Assembly: GCA_947650285.1 (NCBI GenBank)
Contig: CANTFL010001231.1
Span: 1-64,000 of the forward strand
Source: Hyaloperonospora brassicae
Lineage: Eukaryota; Oomycota; Peronosporomycetes; Peronosporales; Peronosporaceae
Direction: 5' to 3'
Length of the DNA stretch: 64,000 bases
The notes under the pieces were generated by a model. It was not told the DNA's origin, did no database searches, and was given only the letters and a program-made list of their open reading frames with translations. Shown piece after piece: positions 10,739 through 20,284 of the stretch. The position numbers were made by a program, and so were the translations under genes. How positions within the stretch are numbered: position 1 is the first letter of the stretch; the number at the start of each line of letters is the position of its first letter.

Positions 10739-11180
10739 TGTAACGGGGTAGCCCGTTACATGAGATTGTCATTAAAACAATCTGACAATAAACAATATTA
10801 CGTCGGATATTCTTTTAACAATATCACAGGTATGGTGATATTGTTGGGATGACCGAAGGGTCTACTCATTGGTTGATATCGTGATGATATCAACCCACCA
10901 ATCGCTGCTAGACGCGCGCAATGGGTGGTGAGTAGACGTCATCATACATACAGTTAGGTTGGTATATTTTAGTCAGGACAACAGAAGATTCAAGGAGTTA
11001 TAGGACTTGATTATATTAATACAGTTTTACTTTTACCAAGAGACTAGTCTGACTACTTAGTCTCCTTTCCTTCCTCTGTGTTTCCTTAAAACACCTAGCA
11101 GGGCACTGTCGACCACTGTCGTCAGTGGGAGTATACTCCGTACTGGTCAACCAGTACGTAGTCAACAGTGCCCCGTTACA
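10739..11180 (+). repeat. 3' LTR of element B
   Basis: 442 bp, begins TGTAACGGGGTAGCCCGTTACA (itself an inverted repeat) and ends CCCCGTTACA. It differs from the 5' LTR at only a small number of sites and short indels, for example after AATATCACA and in the CT-rich part near 11045-11090. Confidence 0.9.
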
Positions 11181-12012
11181 CTTGCTGCGGTTAATGGGAA
11201 GACTTGGGAGCGTACGGTCCCTAGCCGCCAATAGCGGCAATAGGTGGATGCGTATGATACTTACCTTGTACCCGTAGATGTCCCTTTTACATTGGTTATA
11301 CGGATTGGGCAGGCCAGTGCCCACAGGTATGTCAGCTCCAGTTGGTCCAGGTGCGAGGTTGTCGGGTGTGGGTATACTCATAGGGCCCACACGTTCTTAA
11401 CAACTCCGCGCTTTCCAGCATCGAAGCCCGTGATAGGGTCTGGGCCATTAGACCGCCGAGCCTTGGCGTGCCGCCCTGACCACTGATGTTACCCCAATCG
11501 TTCACCCCGAACGATCCTTGCTGGTCCACAAGGGAAAGATTGGTCGGACACGGAATTCAAAGCTTCTACAGCTGCTTACATGACTAATTAAAAGAGGCAC
11601 GGTACGAGCTGGTAGCTATATGAATTGTTAGCATTGGGCACGAAAGGGCCAATCGAATGTATTTCAACTTACTTGCTGCCGCGCTTGCTGTCATTGACTG
11701 TTTCACTTACTACCCTCTCGCTCTCCCAAGCAATCAAGCAGTTTCTTGTCCCATGTTGCAGTTTAGTATAATGTGGTCGACACTATTTAGCGTGTTGTTT
11801 ATACTTGAGTTGAGTATTGTACTGGTTTTAAGACTTTTGTGCATTTGTGGTACTGGTTTTAAGATTTACTCAAGAATGAATCAAGTCCGAGACGCTTATC
11901 AAGATGAGTCGCTCTCTCTCTGGACGGCCCACAACACAGCAGTCAGAGGGAACCGCAGCTTCGGTCTCTCCTCTCTCACTGTGCAAAGTGCCCGACAGCC
12001 CTCAGTACGACT
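11181..12012. other. Intergenic region; upstream of effector candidate
   Basis: No gene can be assigned. Minus-strand frames at 11332-11529 and 11185-11390 look weakly coding (Pro/Gly-rich, PTPDNLAPGPTGADIP) but overlap in different registers and match nothing I recognise; they may be an old exon or TE piece. From about 11650 the sequence becomes AT-rich with repeated TTTTAAGA-like runs and should contain the promoter of the gene at 12013. Confidence 0.4.
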
Positions 12013-12978
12013 ATGCGTCTGCTATACTATTATGGGCTCTCGGCCTTGGAACTCATCTTTCTGTGCCAACCTGTGAACGCAATCACTCCCACTGGCGGAA
12101 ACCAAACCGACGCTGCTGCCCTCACGTCGTCCAGTTCTGTGTCTGCTCGTCTGGACACGACCGCGTTCGTCGCGTCCGAGCGTGGGACGCCACGCACTGC
12201 CGCTAGGGACCAGAAGGTCGACGAGAGGGCGTATGAATTGAAGCTGCCGCTTGTATCAGAGTTATTCGACTGGGCGATAATGAGCTTAGAAGGCCACGTG
12301 CACCCACGGGCACTACCGCTCGCTGACGATGCTGCCATGCACGTGATCGAGGGCCCTGTTGTGATTAGGGGGAAGATTGTCAAATGGAGAGAGTTCGAGC
12401 AGCTCATGTGCAGGGAGCTCCAAAGTCAACAGGACGGCTGGAACTACCGTGACGCGGTCGAATTTCTGACGAAACCTGTGCTGAGGGACGGCCAACAGGA
12501 GCCGCGCGTAGACCTCGTCGATCTCGTGCACTTCTTCCATTTCTTTCGAAGCGCCGATGGCATGGAGAAGCACGCCGACAGCATGCAGAGGATTCTAGCT
12601 GCCCGGTATCCAGCGGAAACGTTGGTGACAATGATGCGGCTATGGATTCGGTCGAAATTGAGTCCGGAGGTTGTTTACGGCATACTTCCTGCTGGTTTAG
12701 AAGAAAAACTCATGGAGGGCCGGCCGAGTGAACTCAGACGCTCCGTTTTCCGCGAAGCACGTGACAGCATGGACTGCTACATTGCTTTGTACCGCAAGTA
12801 CGGGAACCCTGCTTACAGCGTCGATGCCGAAAAGAAGCTGATGAAGTTTTATCGTGACCTGCCAGTAAGCACGCGGAGAAACAGTGACGGCTTGCCAGAA
12901 AGCTCACGAAAAGCATCGGACACAAGCGCAACAACGAGCTCAGCTTTGTTGGGGCGTGACCCAAGAGAGAGGTCGTGA
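12013..12978 (+). CDS. Candidate secreted WY-type effector (RxLR-like, degenerate motif)
   Basis: An intronless 321-residue frame. Residues 1-23 form a convincing signal peptide (hydrophobic core LSALELIFLC, likely cleavage after PVNA). Instead of a clear RxLR there is RTAA at 61-64, followed by DER at 70-72, which resembles the dEER motif of oomycete host-targeted effectors. Further on, MMRLWIRSKLSPEVVYGIL (about 207-225) has the spacing of the W-motif helix of WY domains, and YIALYRKYGNP (256-266) could supply the Y helix. An earlier region 84-178 may be a second diverged unit. Such proteins are secreted and act inside plant cells. The Ser/Thr-rich tail after 275 is probably disordered. The start is chosen because it alone gives the signal peptide. 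The gene is convergent with the DUF2009 gene. Family assignment is inference; target unknown. Confidence 0.7.
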   Translation: MRLLYYYGLSALELIFLCQPVNAITPTGGNQTDAAALTSSSSVSARLDTTAFVASERGTPRTAARDQKVDERAYELKLPLVSELFDWAIMSLEGHVHPRALPLADDAAMHVIEGPVVIRGKIVKWREFEQLMCRELQSQQDGWNYRDAVEFLTKPVLRDGQQEPRVDLVDLVHFFHFFRSADGMEKHADSMQRILAARYPAETLVTMMRLWIRSKLSPEVVYGILPAGLEEKLMEGRPSELRRSVFREARDSMDCYIALYRKYGNPAYSVDAEKKLMKFYRDLPVSTRRNSDGLPESSRKASDTSATTSSALLGRDPRERS

Positions 12979-13148
12979 CGGAAGTGAGGGGTCGTGACGC
13001 AAGTGAGAGGTCAACTTCCAGGACGCAAAGCTGAACGCCTCACGCTCACTCCGACATTTTGCAGCACGTGACGGATAGAGACGATGGACGTAGTGAAATC
13101 CCTGTTCCAGCTTGCGCGGCGTGCGTCTACTTGTAGTACATTGTATGT

Positions 13149-15340
13149 CTAGCCAAACTTGCCGTCAAAGCCAACGAAGCCCGTGATCTTGAATATCGGG
13201 AAGAAAGGCTTTTGATGAAGGTTCGAACACCAATTCCAGGCACTCGTAAGTCGTCCATCAATGCATGACCCAGCCTCAAAGAAGTTGTCGGCACCACTGC
13301 CGTCGAACGCTTCGCGGAAAAAGTCTGCCAGAATAGTGCGTTTCAGCTTGCTCGCACCACCAAACGTGGTGTCCACGTACCCTTGGATCGCCTGTATCGA
13401 ATCGATACTATCGATTGCCTTGACGATCGGACGCAGAATGTGCCCGACTTGTGTGTACTTGTCGATGAACATGAGCGCATTCGGGACATTCTTGTCGCCA
13501 AGATGGATGACACTCGAGCCCACCCACGAGTCCAAATTGCGCTGTGTAGAGTGGAGAATGACATGCATGGCACGGGACACACGAGGCGCGGGCTGGATGC
13601 GGTGTAGACCCTGGCCAGTGTCCGCTAGCTCGTATCGCGTACCATCGGCAAGCAAGTCCTCGTCCGTCAGACACCACAGGCGGAACATGTCGTGCGTGAT
13701 CTCGCGCCACAGCGTCAATGACTGAAGCACATAGTTGTACTGGCGAGCGTGTGAATGGGATAACCGGGCACCGTCGTTGCCACTCACGATCGCCAAAGAA
13801 GTATCTTCCTGCTCATCACTTGGGCTGAAGTGCGCCGTCAACAGCTTAATCATGCGATCGATCGGGTCGCGCTCGAAGTACAGGTGGTAGTTATTATCTG
13901 CAATCGAGTACAGACACTGCTGAAGGGTGTCACGTGTGAGGCGTCGACTCTCATATTTGTCGCTCAAAGCCCGAATGGCCTGCTCCTTTTGCTTGATCTG
14001 ACGCTGGATCTGAGAGCGCGACTTGCCTTCGGGGGCAACCACCATCGTAGCAGGCTGAATACGGGAATCACGCAGCATATTTAGAGCACCGCCAGCTTCC
14101 AATACATCGTACACAGTGCGTATCTTCTGCAGACACGAGAACCCCAGCAGCTCCTGCAGCTCTGGACTCACGGCGTCCTGCAACAGGTACATCAGCTTGC
14201 CGTACTCCCCGCGCATTTTCTCTGGATTCATGATCTTGTACCGTCTACCCAGCTCAAATATGCCTTGAAAGAACTCGGCGCTCTCAGCAAAGTTTTTTTC
14301 GTCCAAAACCTCCTGGCCCGCCTTGTAGTCTGACGCCACGGCTAACGCCGACAGGAAGCCACACACGTCTTGCAGCTGCGCACGCACACGTTTGGCCGGC
14401 GCCACGAACGTGGGCGTGTCCAGCTTGTCCGTGTAGCAGCTTACGCACAACGCTGCCTCCAGTGCACGCAGCAGCTTACGTTCTTCATAGGTGAGTCGCA
14501 CGGGAATGTACTTGGCTCGTTCCAGCATTTCAGCAGCTGCCTGGTCACTTGCAGCAGTAGCATGACCGTCCGTGAGATGGACAGCGTCCAGCGATGACGG
14601 GTACCCTAGCAAGTAATGACCCATCAAGTCGCACATATTACGCCGTGGAGCAGGTTCCTCGTCATCCGAGCAGTCAGCAGCAGAAGTGGAAGCAGTAACA
14701 TCGTCTCCGGATGCAGAGCCGCGATTGACAGTGTCCTGTCCGCCACGCTCAACGACTTCTTCTTCCTCTCCACTGCTGCTCGTGTCTCCGCTCAGCTCGT
14801 TCTCGTTACTCTGCAGTCACATACAGTCCACAAGAGAAACAACAGTCAACAGCAATGCCACGGTCTCCATCGAAAAGCCACCCACGCGCTCGGTTTTTCT
14901 GCTTTTCGTATACAAAAACAGTCAAAAAGCACTTGTTTTCGTACACTGCCCTTCACGGCGTCTTGTGTCGCGTCCATTGCCACGTCTGTCGTCGCGTCTT
15001 GGGCGACTACCGCATCTTCTGACGTCAAATTGCAAGGCTGGAACGTGTGCTTCCGTCGGTTGCCCTTCCGGTGCTGACCACTGCAGCACAATTCACAGAA
15101 ATAGTCGTGACACTGTTCGCAAAAGAGCTCCGACTCGTGGGCTTGGCATTCGACACACAAAAAAGTGCTTTGGCTGCTGCTGCTGCTGTGCGTGAGGTCT
15201 GTGGACGCGGCTTTCGTCACGTGCTCGAACAGCGCACGACACTCCTCCGAGATCTGGTCGTCTGTGTCCGGATCTTCGTCCAGCAGCGCTGACAGCGTCC
15301 GCATGCGACGCACGCGCGCGAGGCATTCGCTCGTCGACAT
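13149..15340 (-). CDS. B-box zinc finger + DUF2009 (UPF0652) protein
   Basis: Two exons: 15340 to about 14945 and 14810 to 13149, with an intron of about 134 bp ending CTGCAG. The donor is most likely GTACGA at 14944; GTGCTT at 14932 would also keep phase. Exon 1 starts MSTSECLARV and holds a B-box-like zinc finger (CVECQAHESELFCEQCHDYFC, then CC..H...H). Exon 2 opens with an acidic Ser/Glu-rich linker and carries the long conserved DUF2009 region (DLMGHYLLGYPSS, YEERKLLRALEAAL, NPEKMRGEYGKLMYLLQD, YVDTTFGGASKLKRTILADF, ending FKITGFVGFDGKFG). The product is about 685 residues. DUF2009 proteins occur in plants, fungi and protists and their biochemical role is not established, so I give no function. 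The gene is divergent from PWP1, with about 1 kb between starts. Confidence 0.85.
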
Positions 15341-16327
15341 GGCTGCCAAAGAATGGACCGGTAAGCAGTTGACCAAATGTGTATGATATACAAAGTGCTT
15401 TGTTGTGCAAGCGGGTGTGGCCTCGATTCGCGTGGTGCACATCGAATGATCAATTTGGTGTCAAGATCGCCGAACCCACATTAGCGTTCGTACACATGTT
15501 GCAGACGCAAGAGACGCGGATGGACAAAGCCTTTTATCGGGATACGACTCAACGGACTCGTGTGGTATCTGGTACATAAGACAACAATGACACAGGCTCT
15601 ACGCTGTATTGTACGTCGCTGTCTGCAATGTACGGCACAATAGCCTGGCAATGGGAAACACAGGCGAGCAGGTCTAGTTATAAAGCGGACATTCTAGAGC
15701 AGACATCCGACGAGCTCACGGGACGCACTGGTGGGTTTCGAGTGTACATGACGGTCAAAAACAGCAGCTGACGACCCGAAGCTTCACAGTCTGTACGTGT
15801 TGCTTCGTATACGCTTCAATACGTCGTCCTCTGTATCTTCGCACTGTCGTGTCATCGACTAATTGACAGCATAGCACAGCGATCGGATTTCCCGCTAGAG
15901 AGCGTAAGCACATAACGTCGTCAATGGACTACTTCCGTTACGTCAATAAACTTCTTCCTTTGGGTACGTTGTATACTGTCGCGTCCATTTGAATGCCAAC
16001 GCTGTTTGGCAATGCCAAAGTGATGCGCTTCAGCGTGGAACAACGACTCGACAACGAACGAGTGCCACACTGTTGACGCTCGAGAGCAGCGACCGCCATT
16101 GGGTGGAACTGCCAGTTGTGTGTTGCACACGTCCGCACGACACTTTGTACGCCCTCGAGGTTTACGCCGCTGTGTAGCCATCAGCGCTGAGAGTGTATTC
16201 AGTCTCACAGGTTCCGAAATCGCTGGTGTCGCCCGCCCACTGTGCCACAACTGCGCGTCGAATCGTTTTGTCCATTCAATTGATCCACTCAGCACTTGCG
16301 CTCGTTGTGCGTCCAGTGGCTGCAGAA
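15341..16327. other. Divergent intergenic region between DUF2009 gene and PWP1
   Basis: About 990 bp with no convincing gene; it should hold both promoters. Short open frames (15921-16295 minus, 15379-15579 plus) show no domain. An open stretch continues upstream of the PWP1 ATG in frame (from 16193) but is unlike PWP1 and is taken as 5' leader. Confidence 0.6.
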
Positions 16328-18069
16328 ATGATCTCCGCCCTCGCGTGGGTCCCCAAGGGCGCGTCCCGTCGCCTGCCGGCGAAGTTGGTGCTCACGGACG
16401 AAGAGGTGCAGTTGCTGCAGGAACGCGCTGCAGAAGAAGAAGAAGGAGAACGAGACGAAGCTGCACGAGACGAGGAACAGGAAGAAGAGCAGGTGCTGCC
16501 GGAGGACGCGAAGGACAGCAATGGACTGCCGCTGTCGTTCAAGATGGACGACTACGACGACGAGGACAACGACGTGGCGCTCAAGAACTTTATTGACAGC
16601 AGTTCAGGCCCCAGTGCAATTGACGAGGAGGACGACGAGGAGGACGACGACGAGGGGCTCCGTGACGTCGTAGACGACGACGAGAGCGATGTTGCGATGG
16701 ACGACAAGGAAACAGAGGAAGAGGACGAGGAGGAAGAGGAGGAGGACGAGGAGGAGGATGATGAGCTGGAGATTGACAAGGAAGACGTGGAGATTCGCCC
16801 TACCGACAGTGTCATTCTCGTGGCCAATACGGAAGAAGACTTTAGCAGTCTCGAAGTCCAGGTCTATGACGATGAGAACGGTGCGCTGTACGTGCACCAC
16901 GAGGTCAACTTGCCTGCGTTTCCGCTGTGCATGGCTTGGATGGACTGCGCGCCTGTGCCACTGGATGCAAGTACAGGGCCGGTCGATGGCAGTTTTGTAG
17001 CGGTCGGCACGTTTAAGACTGGCATTGAGATCTGGGACCTCAATGTGATGGACGTGCTCGAGCCCTCGGCGACGCTCGGCGGGGAACAGGACGAAGATCT
17101 GCGCAATGTTGCCATGCCTGAAGTCTCGAAGCGACGGAAAAGCCGCAAGACAGCGCTCAAGCCGGGGAGTCACCAAGATGCCGTCATGGCGCTGGACTGG
17201 AACAGTAGCCACCGAAATATGCTGGCAAGCGGGTCAGCCGACTCGACGGTCAAGGTCTGGGACATTACGACGCAAAAGTGCTTGTATACCATGACACACC
17301 ATAGCGACAAGGTCCAGGGTGTGCGCTGGAATCCAGCCGAGACCACGGTGCTTGCCAGCGCATCGTTTGACCGGCACATTGTCGTGCTGGATGGCCGTCA
17401 GCCGGACGCGTTTTCCAAGTTCCAGCTGAGTGCCGAAGTGGAGAGTCTCGCGTGGATCCCGCACAGTCCGAGCACTATTGTAGCGTCGTCGGAAGACGGC
17501 GTGGTGGTGGGTTTTGACGTGCGGATGAATGGATCGTCCCCGCTGTTTCGTTTCGACGCCCACAGCAGCACCGTTTCAGCCATCTCCTTCTCAGCTCAGG
17601 TGCCTGGTTTGATGGCCACAGCTGGCGTCGACAAGACCGTCAAGCTGTGGGACCTCAAGGACAATGCTCCTGTGTGTGTCACCTCGATGGAGATGAATGT
17701 GGTACGTTGCCGCACTTTGATCTGGTCGATCGATACGTTGGTGGTCTGCTGGTTGTTGACGACTGCATGTTTTGTGCTCTGCAGGGTGAGCTGTTTGCAC
17801 TGTCCTTCTACCAGGACTCGCCATTCATGCTCGGAGTGGGAGGCTCAAAGGGTGTGCTGGCGCTGTGGGACACCTTTGACGACGAGAGTGTCAAGCGCCG
17901 ATTCGGCTCTCGCGCACAAGGCTTGGCCACGGCGGTCTCGAGCGACATTTCAGCTTCTTTCCGGTCGCCGTACCAGCTTGGTGAAGAGCTAGCACGTGAG
18001 GAAGAGAGTGGAAAGCAGACGCAAGGCAGGAAGAAGAAGGTAGGCAAGAGCAAGAAGGGTAAGAAATAA
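16328..18069 (+). CDS. PWP1: Periodic tryptophan protein 1 homologue (WD40, ribosome biogenesis)
   Basis: Two exons, 16328-17701 and 17785-18069, joined at a phase-0 GTACGT...TGCAG intron; 552 residues. The start MISALAWVPKGASRRLP is the conserved PWP1 N-terminus. A very acidic segment (about residues 35-150, runs of Glu and Asp) is followed by WD40 repeats with the typical ends: IEIWDLNV, HQDAVMALDWN...TVKVWDI, HSDKVQGVRWN...IVVLDGR, HSSTVSAISFS...TVKLWDLKD. The C-terminus is Lys-rich (GRKKKVGKSKKGKK), a probable nuclear/nucleolar signal. Yeast and human PWP1 act in the nucleolus in rRNA maturation and chromatin at rDNA; the role here is by homology. Without splicing, the frame reads into unrelated residues and stops at 17992. 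It is convergent with SMU1, 257 bp away. Confidence 0.93.
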
Positions 18070-18326
18070 TAGACAACCAACCATGCACGACGAGATTGCC
18101 CTAGGTGTTCCTTTCTGTACGTCACGTGTATGTGACGACGATGCCAACGATCTCGGCACGACACCATGGCATCGATCCAGCATCTTGATCATGTTGCGTT
18201 GCAGCAATGCTTTCTCGTTGTCGGTGTGGGGCATTCTTGCGGAGAGTAGGCGTGAATAGCATACCATGTGGGAGCATGACGAGCCCAGGTGTCAACCACG
18301 TGCGCTGGTTCGTTCTTGTCGTTGCA
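18070..18326. other. Short convergent 3' intergenic region
   Basis: 257 bp between the stop codons of PWP1 and SMU1. It must hold the 3' ends of both genes. I see no separate element. Confidence 0.6.
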
Positions 18327-20138
18327 TCACGCTTTCCATAGTCGGACGTATCGGTCGCTGCCATATGTCGCTACAACGTTGCGGTGTGGGTGATGCGCAA
18401 TGCCAAACGCATCGGCGTTGCAAACTTGCAATGACGACTCGAGCTCGCCTGTTGTTGCAGCGAAGCTCACGAGGAACCCCTTGTCGGTCACGCCATACAA
18501 CCATTTGCCACGCATCGACAGCGTGCACGCAACAAAGTTGCCAACTTTCTTGTCATCGAAAGGGTCGCCCTTGTACGTCGCCACCACGTTCCCTGCCATC
18601 GACATACGATGCATCTCGCTCGTGCGTGTGCACATGATAATGTCCTCGCCCATTCCAGACGTGATTGGCACTAGCAACGCACTCACGACATCAACTTCAG
18701 CATTGAAGGACTCGGCAGGCGGGCGTATAGTCTGCAGACACTCTGCTGTCGTTGCGTTCCAGATCTTCAGCGTTCCGTCGCTCGACGTCGAGACAACTCT
18801 GCTACCGTCCGACGTCAAGACGGCTGTGTTGACGTAGCTCTCGTGGCCGCGAAACTCTTTCAGTGTCTGACCCGACTTGAGGCCATGAATGCGAACGAGG
18901 TGATCGAACGAAGCCGTGAGCAGCTGCGTGCCATCCCGTGAGAACACAATGCTCTGGATCCCCTGACTGTGCGCACGGTCAAAGCGACGCAGACACGTGC
19001 CCGTAGCAACCTTCCACACCTTGACCGTGCCGTCTTCACTACCTGTTGCCAGCAACTCTCCATCCTGACTAAACGCTTCTGCTGTCACGCTCGCATCATG
19101 CATCATAAACTCGTCCTGCCGAGCACCAACAACCACACGCCGACAACCAACAGCCACTCAGCACACACATACACACCACCAGACCCTCCATCCCACTACG
19201 ACCGCAGCACTGGACAGCGTTCTTGTCCGTACCTGTGCTTGGTACTCGAGGTCTTTTCGCAGCGTACACTTGTCCCAGTCCCAGACCTCAACCAACCCGT
19301 CCTTGGCGCCCGTCACAAGCATCCGCCCGTCCCGACTGAACCGAACACACTGCGGCACGGACGACTTGCTAAACTTGAGCTTTCCCGCAGGCCGTCGCAC
19401 CAGCGCGTCCACGCGATCCACCACGTTCTCCTTTGCCCCTCCTCGAAACAAGTCCACGTCTTCCCCCGGCACAATCAACCCCTACACCACCACCACAACA
19501 CCACCAACACCACCAACAACAGCTCACTCTCCCCATACAACAACAACAACAACAGCAGCAGCAGCAGCAGCAACAACAGCCACACCCGTCTCGCCTGCCC
19601 GTACCTGCATCTCCTGCCACTTGATCGCTTGGCCCAGCAGCACCAGCAGTCGAGACGGCTCCACCTCCGCACCGCTCTGCCCCACCTGTTCCGCCAGCGC
19701 GTCCCTCCGCTGCTGTTTACTGACGTCCCCAAACACCGCAGCGGCATCAAACGGTCCACGCGCCAGCGCCTCGAGGCGCCGGTACCGCTCCAACTGCGTC
19801 GCGCGCATCGTCTGCAGCGCCGGCGTCTGCTGCACGAGCGCCCGCGCCACGTCCGTCTCCTGTCGCTCAATCAGCTCGAGCACCAGCAGCTCGTACAGGT
19901 CCATGAGCGCCGCAGGACGGCCCGCGAGCGCGCCCCGCGTCTGGGGCAGCACGCGGTCCCAGCGGCCGTTGACAATGTCGCGCTGCAGCGACGCGGGCGC
20001 CTCCACGACGTCGAGCGCCACGTGCGTCTCGTGCTGCAGCGCCTCGAGCGCGTGGAACAGGCGGTGCTCGCGCAGGAACTGCAGGATCAGACGCACGACG
20101 TCGCGCGCGGCCACGTCCAGAGCCGCCGGCGACGCCAT
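18327..20138 (-). CDS. SMU1: WD40 spliceosome protein SMU1
   Basis: Three exons on the minus strand: 20138-19605, 19481-19233 and 19115-18327. Both introns are phase 0 with donors GTACGG; the sum is 523 residues, against 513 in human SMU1. The N-terminus has a LisH/CTLH region (DVVRLILQFLREHRLFHALE, then DLYELLVLELIERQE). Exon 2 starts GLIVPGEDVDLFRGG, the counterpart of the human DLFRG segment, and then the first WD repeat. Exon 3 has the remaining WD40 propeller blades (LATGSEDGTVKVWKV, IRIHGLKSGQTLKEFRGH, LKIWNATTAECLQTI), ending GIAHHPHRNVVATYGSDRYVRLWKA. SMU1 works with RED in activation of the spliceosomal B complex. Intron 1 carries a trinucleotide repeat. Confidence 0.95.
19537..19581. 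repeat. CAA/CAG trinucleotide repeat inside SMU1 intron 1
   Basis: About 45 bp of CAA and CAG units (plus strand), that is TTG/CTG in the sense of SMU1. It lies wholly in the first intron, so it is not a polyglutamine tract of the protein. Long Gln runs seen in plus-strand frames here are artefacts. Confidence 0.85.
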
Positions 20139-20284
20139 GACCAGCGAGTGGCAATTAGAGCGACGAATAGCGGACGGTAACGGATTTGACAGTCGTCGTA
20201 CAAAACGTGGGGGAGGGGGGGCGGAACGTCGGACGTGCGTACAGTGAAGCCGTTGATCGTACAGAAAATAGGCAACTAGGTCCG
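20139..20284. other. 146-bp spacer between the channel gene end and SMU1 start
   Basis: A very short tandem intergenic region that must contain the SMU1 promoter and the 3' end of the channel transcript. It includes a G-rich run (GGGGGAGGGGGGG) near 20209-20221. Confidence 0.6.

Larger units (their letters stand above)
3419..11180 (+). mobile_element. Full-length Ty3/Gypsy retrotransposon (element B) with antisense ORF
   Basis: A 7.8-kb element with LTRs at 3419-3861 and 10739-11180. The inside order is gag with CCHC zinc knuckle, aspartic protease, reverse transcriptase, RNase H and integrase, which is the Ty3/Gypsy order. A long open frame on the opposite strand (8989-10606) fills the space between the pol end and the 3' LTR. 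Frameshifts or stops occur in gag, between protease and gag, in the RT, and within integrase, so this copy is not autonomous. I could not find a clean target-site duplication: the flanks are CTTAA on the left and CTTGC on the right. Confidence 0.9.

Noticed and set aside
3414..11185. Target-site duplication for element B
   Set aside because: Flanks CTTAA and CTTGC share only three bases, so no duplication can be claimed.
12030..12631. Minus-strand frames opposite the effector candidate
   Set aside because: No domain or signal; the plus-strand frame has a signal peptide and effector-like layout.
16552..17212. Minus-strand Ser-rich and Val/Leu-rich frames opposite PWP1
   Set aside because: They mirror the GAG/GAC-rich acidic region of PWP1, which leaves the other strand open by composition alone.
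19433..19624. Polyglutamine protein on the plus strand
   Set aside because: The Gln run comes from a CAA/CAG repeat in SMU1 intron 1, and no start, domain or homologous extension supports a gene.
19270..20247. Long plus-strand frames (up to 403 residues, 18969-20180) over SMU1
   Set aside because: They are shadows of the SMU1 exons and introns on the minus strand, with Ser/Thr/Arg-rich text and no domain. The minus strand gives a full SMU1 with consistent splice phases.
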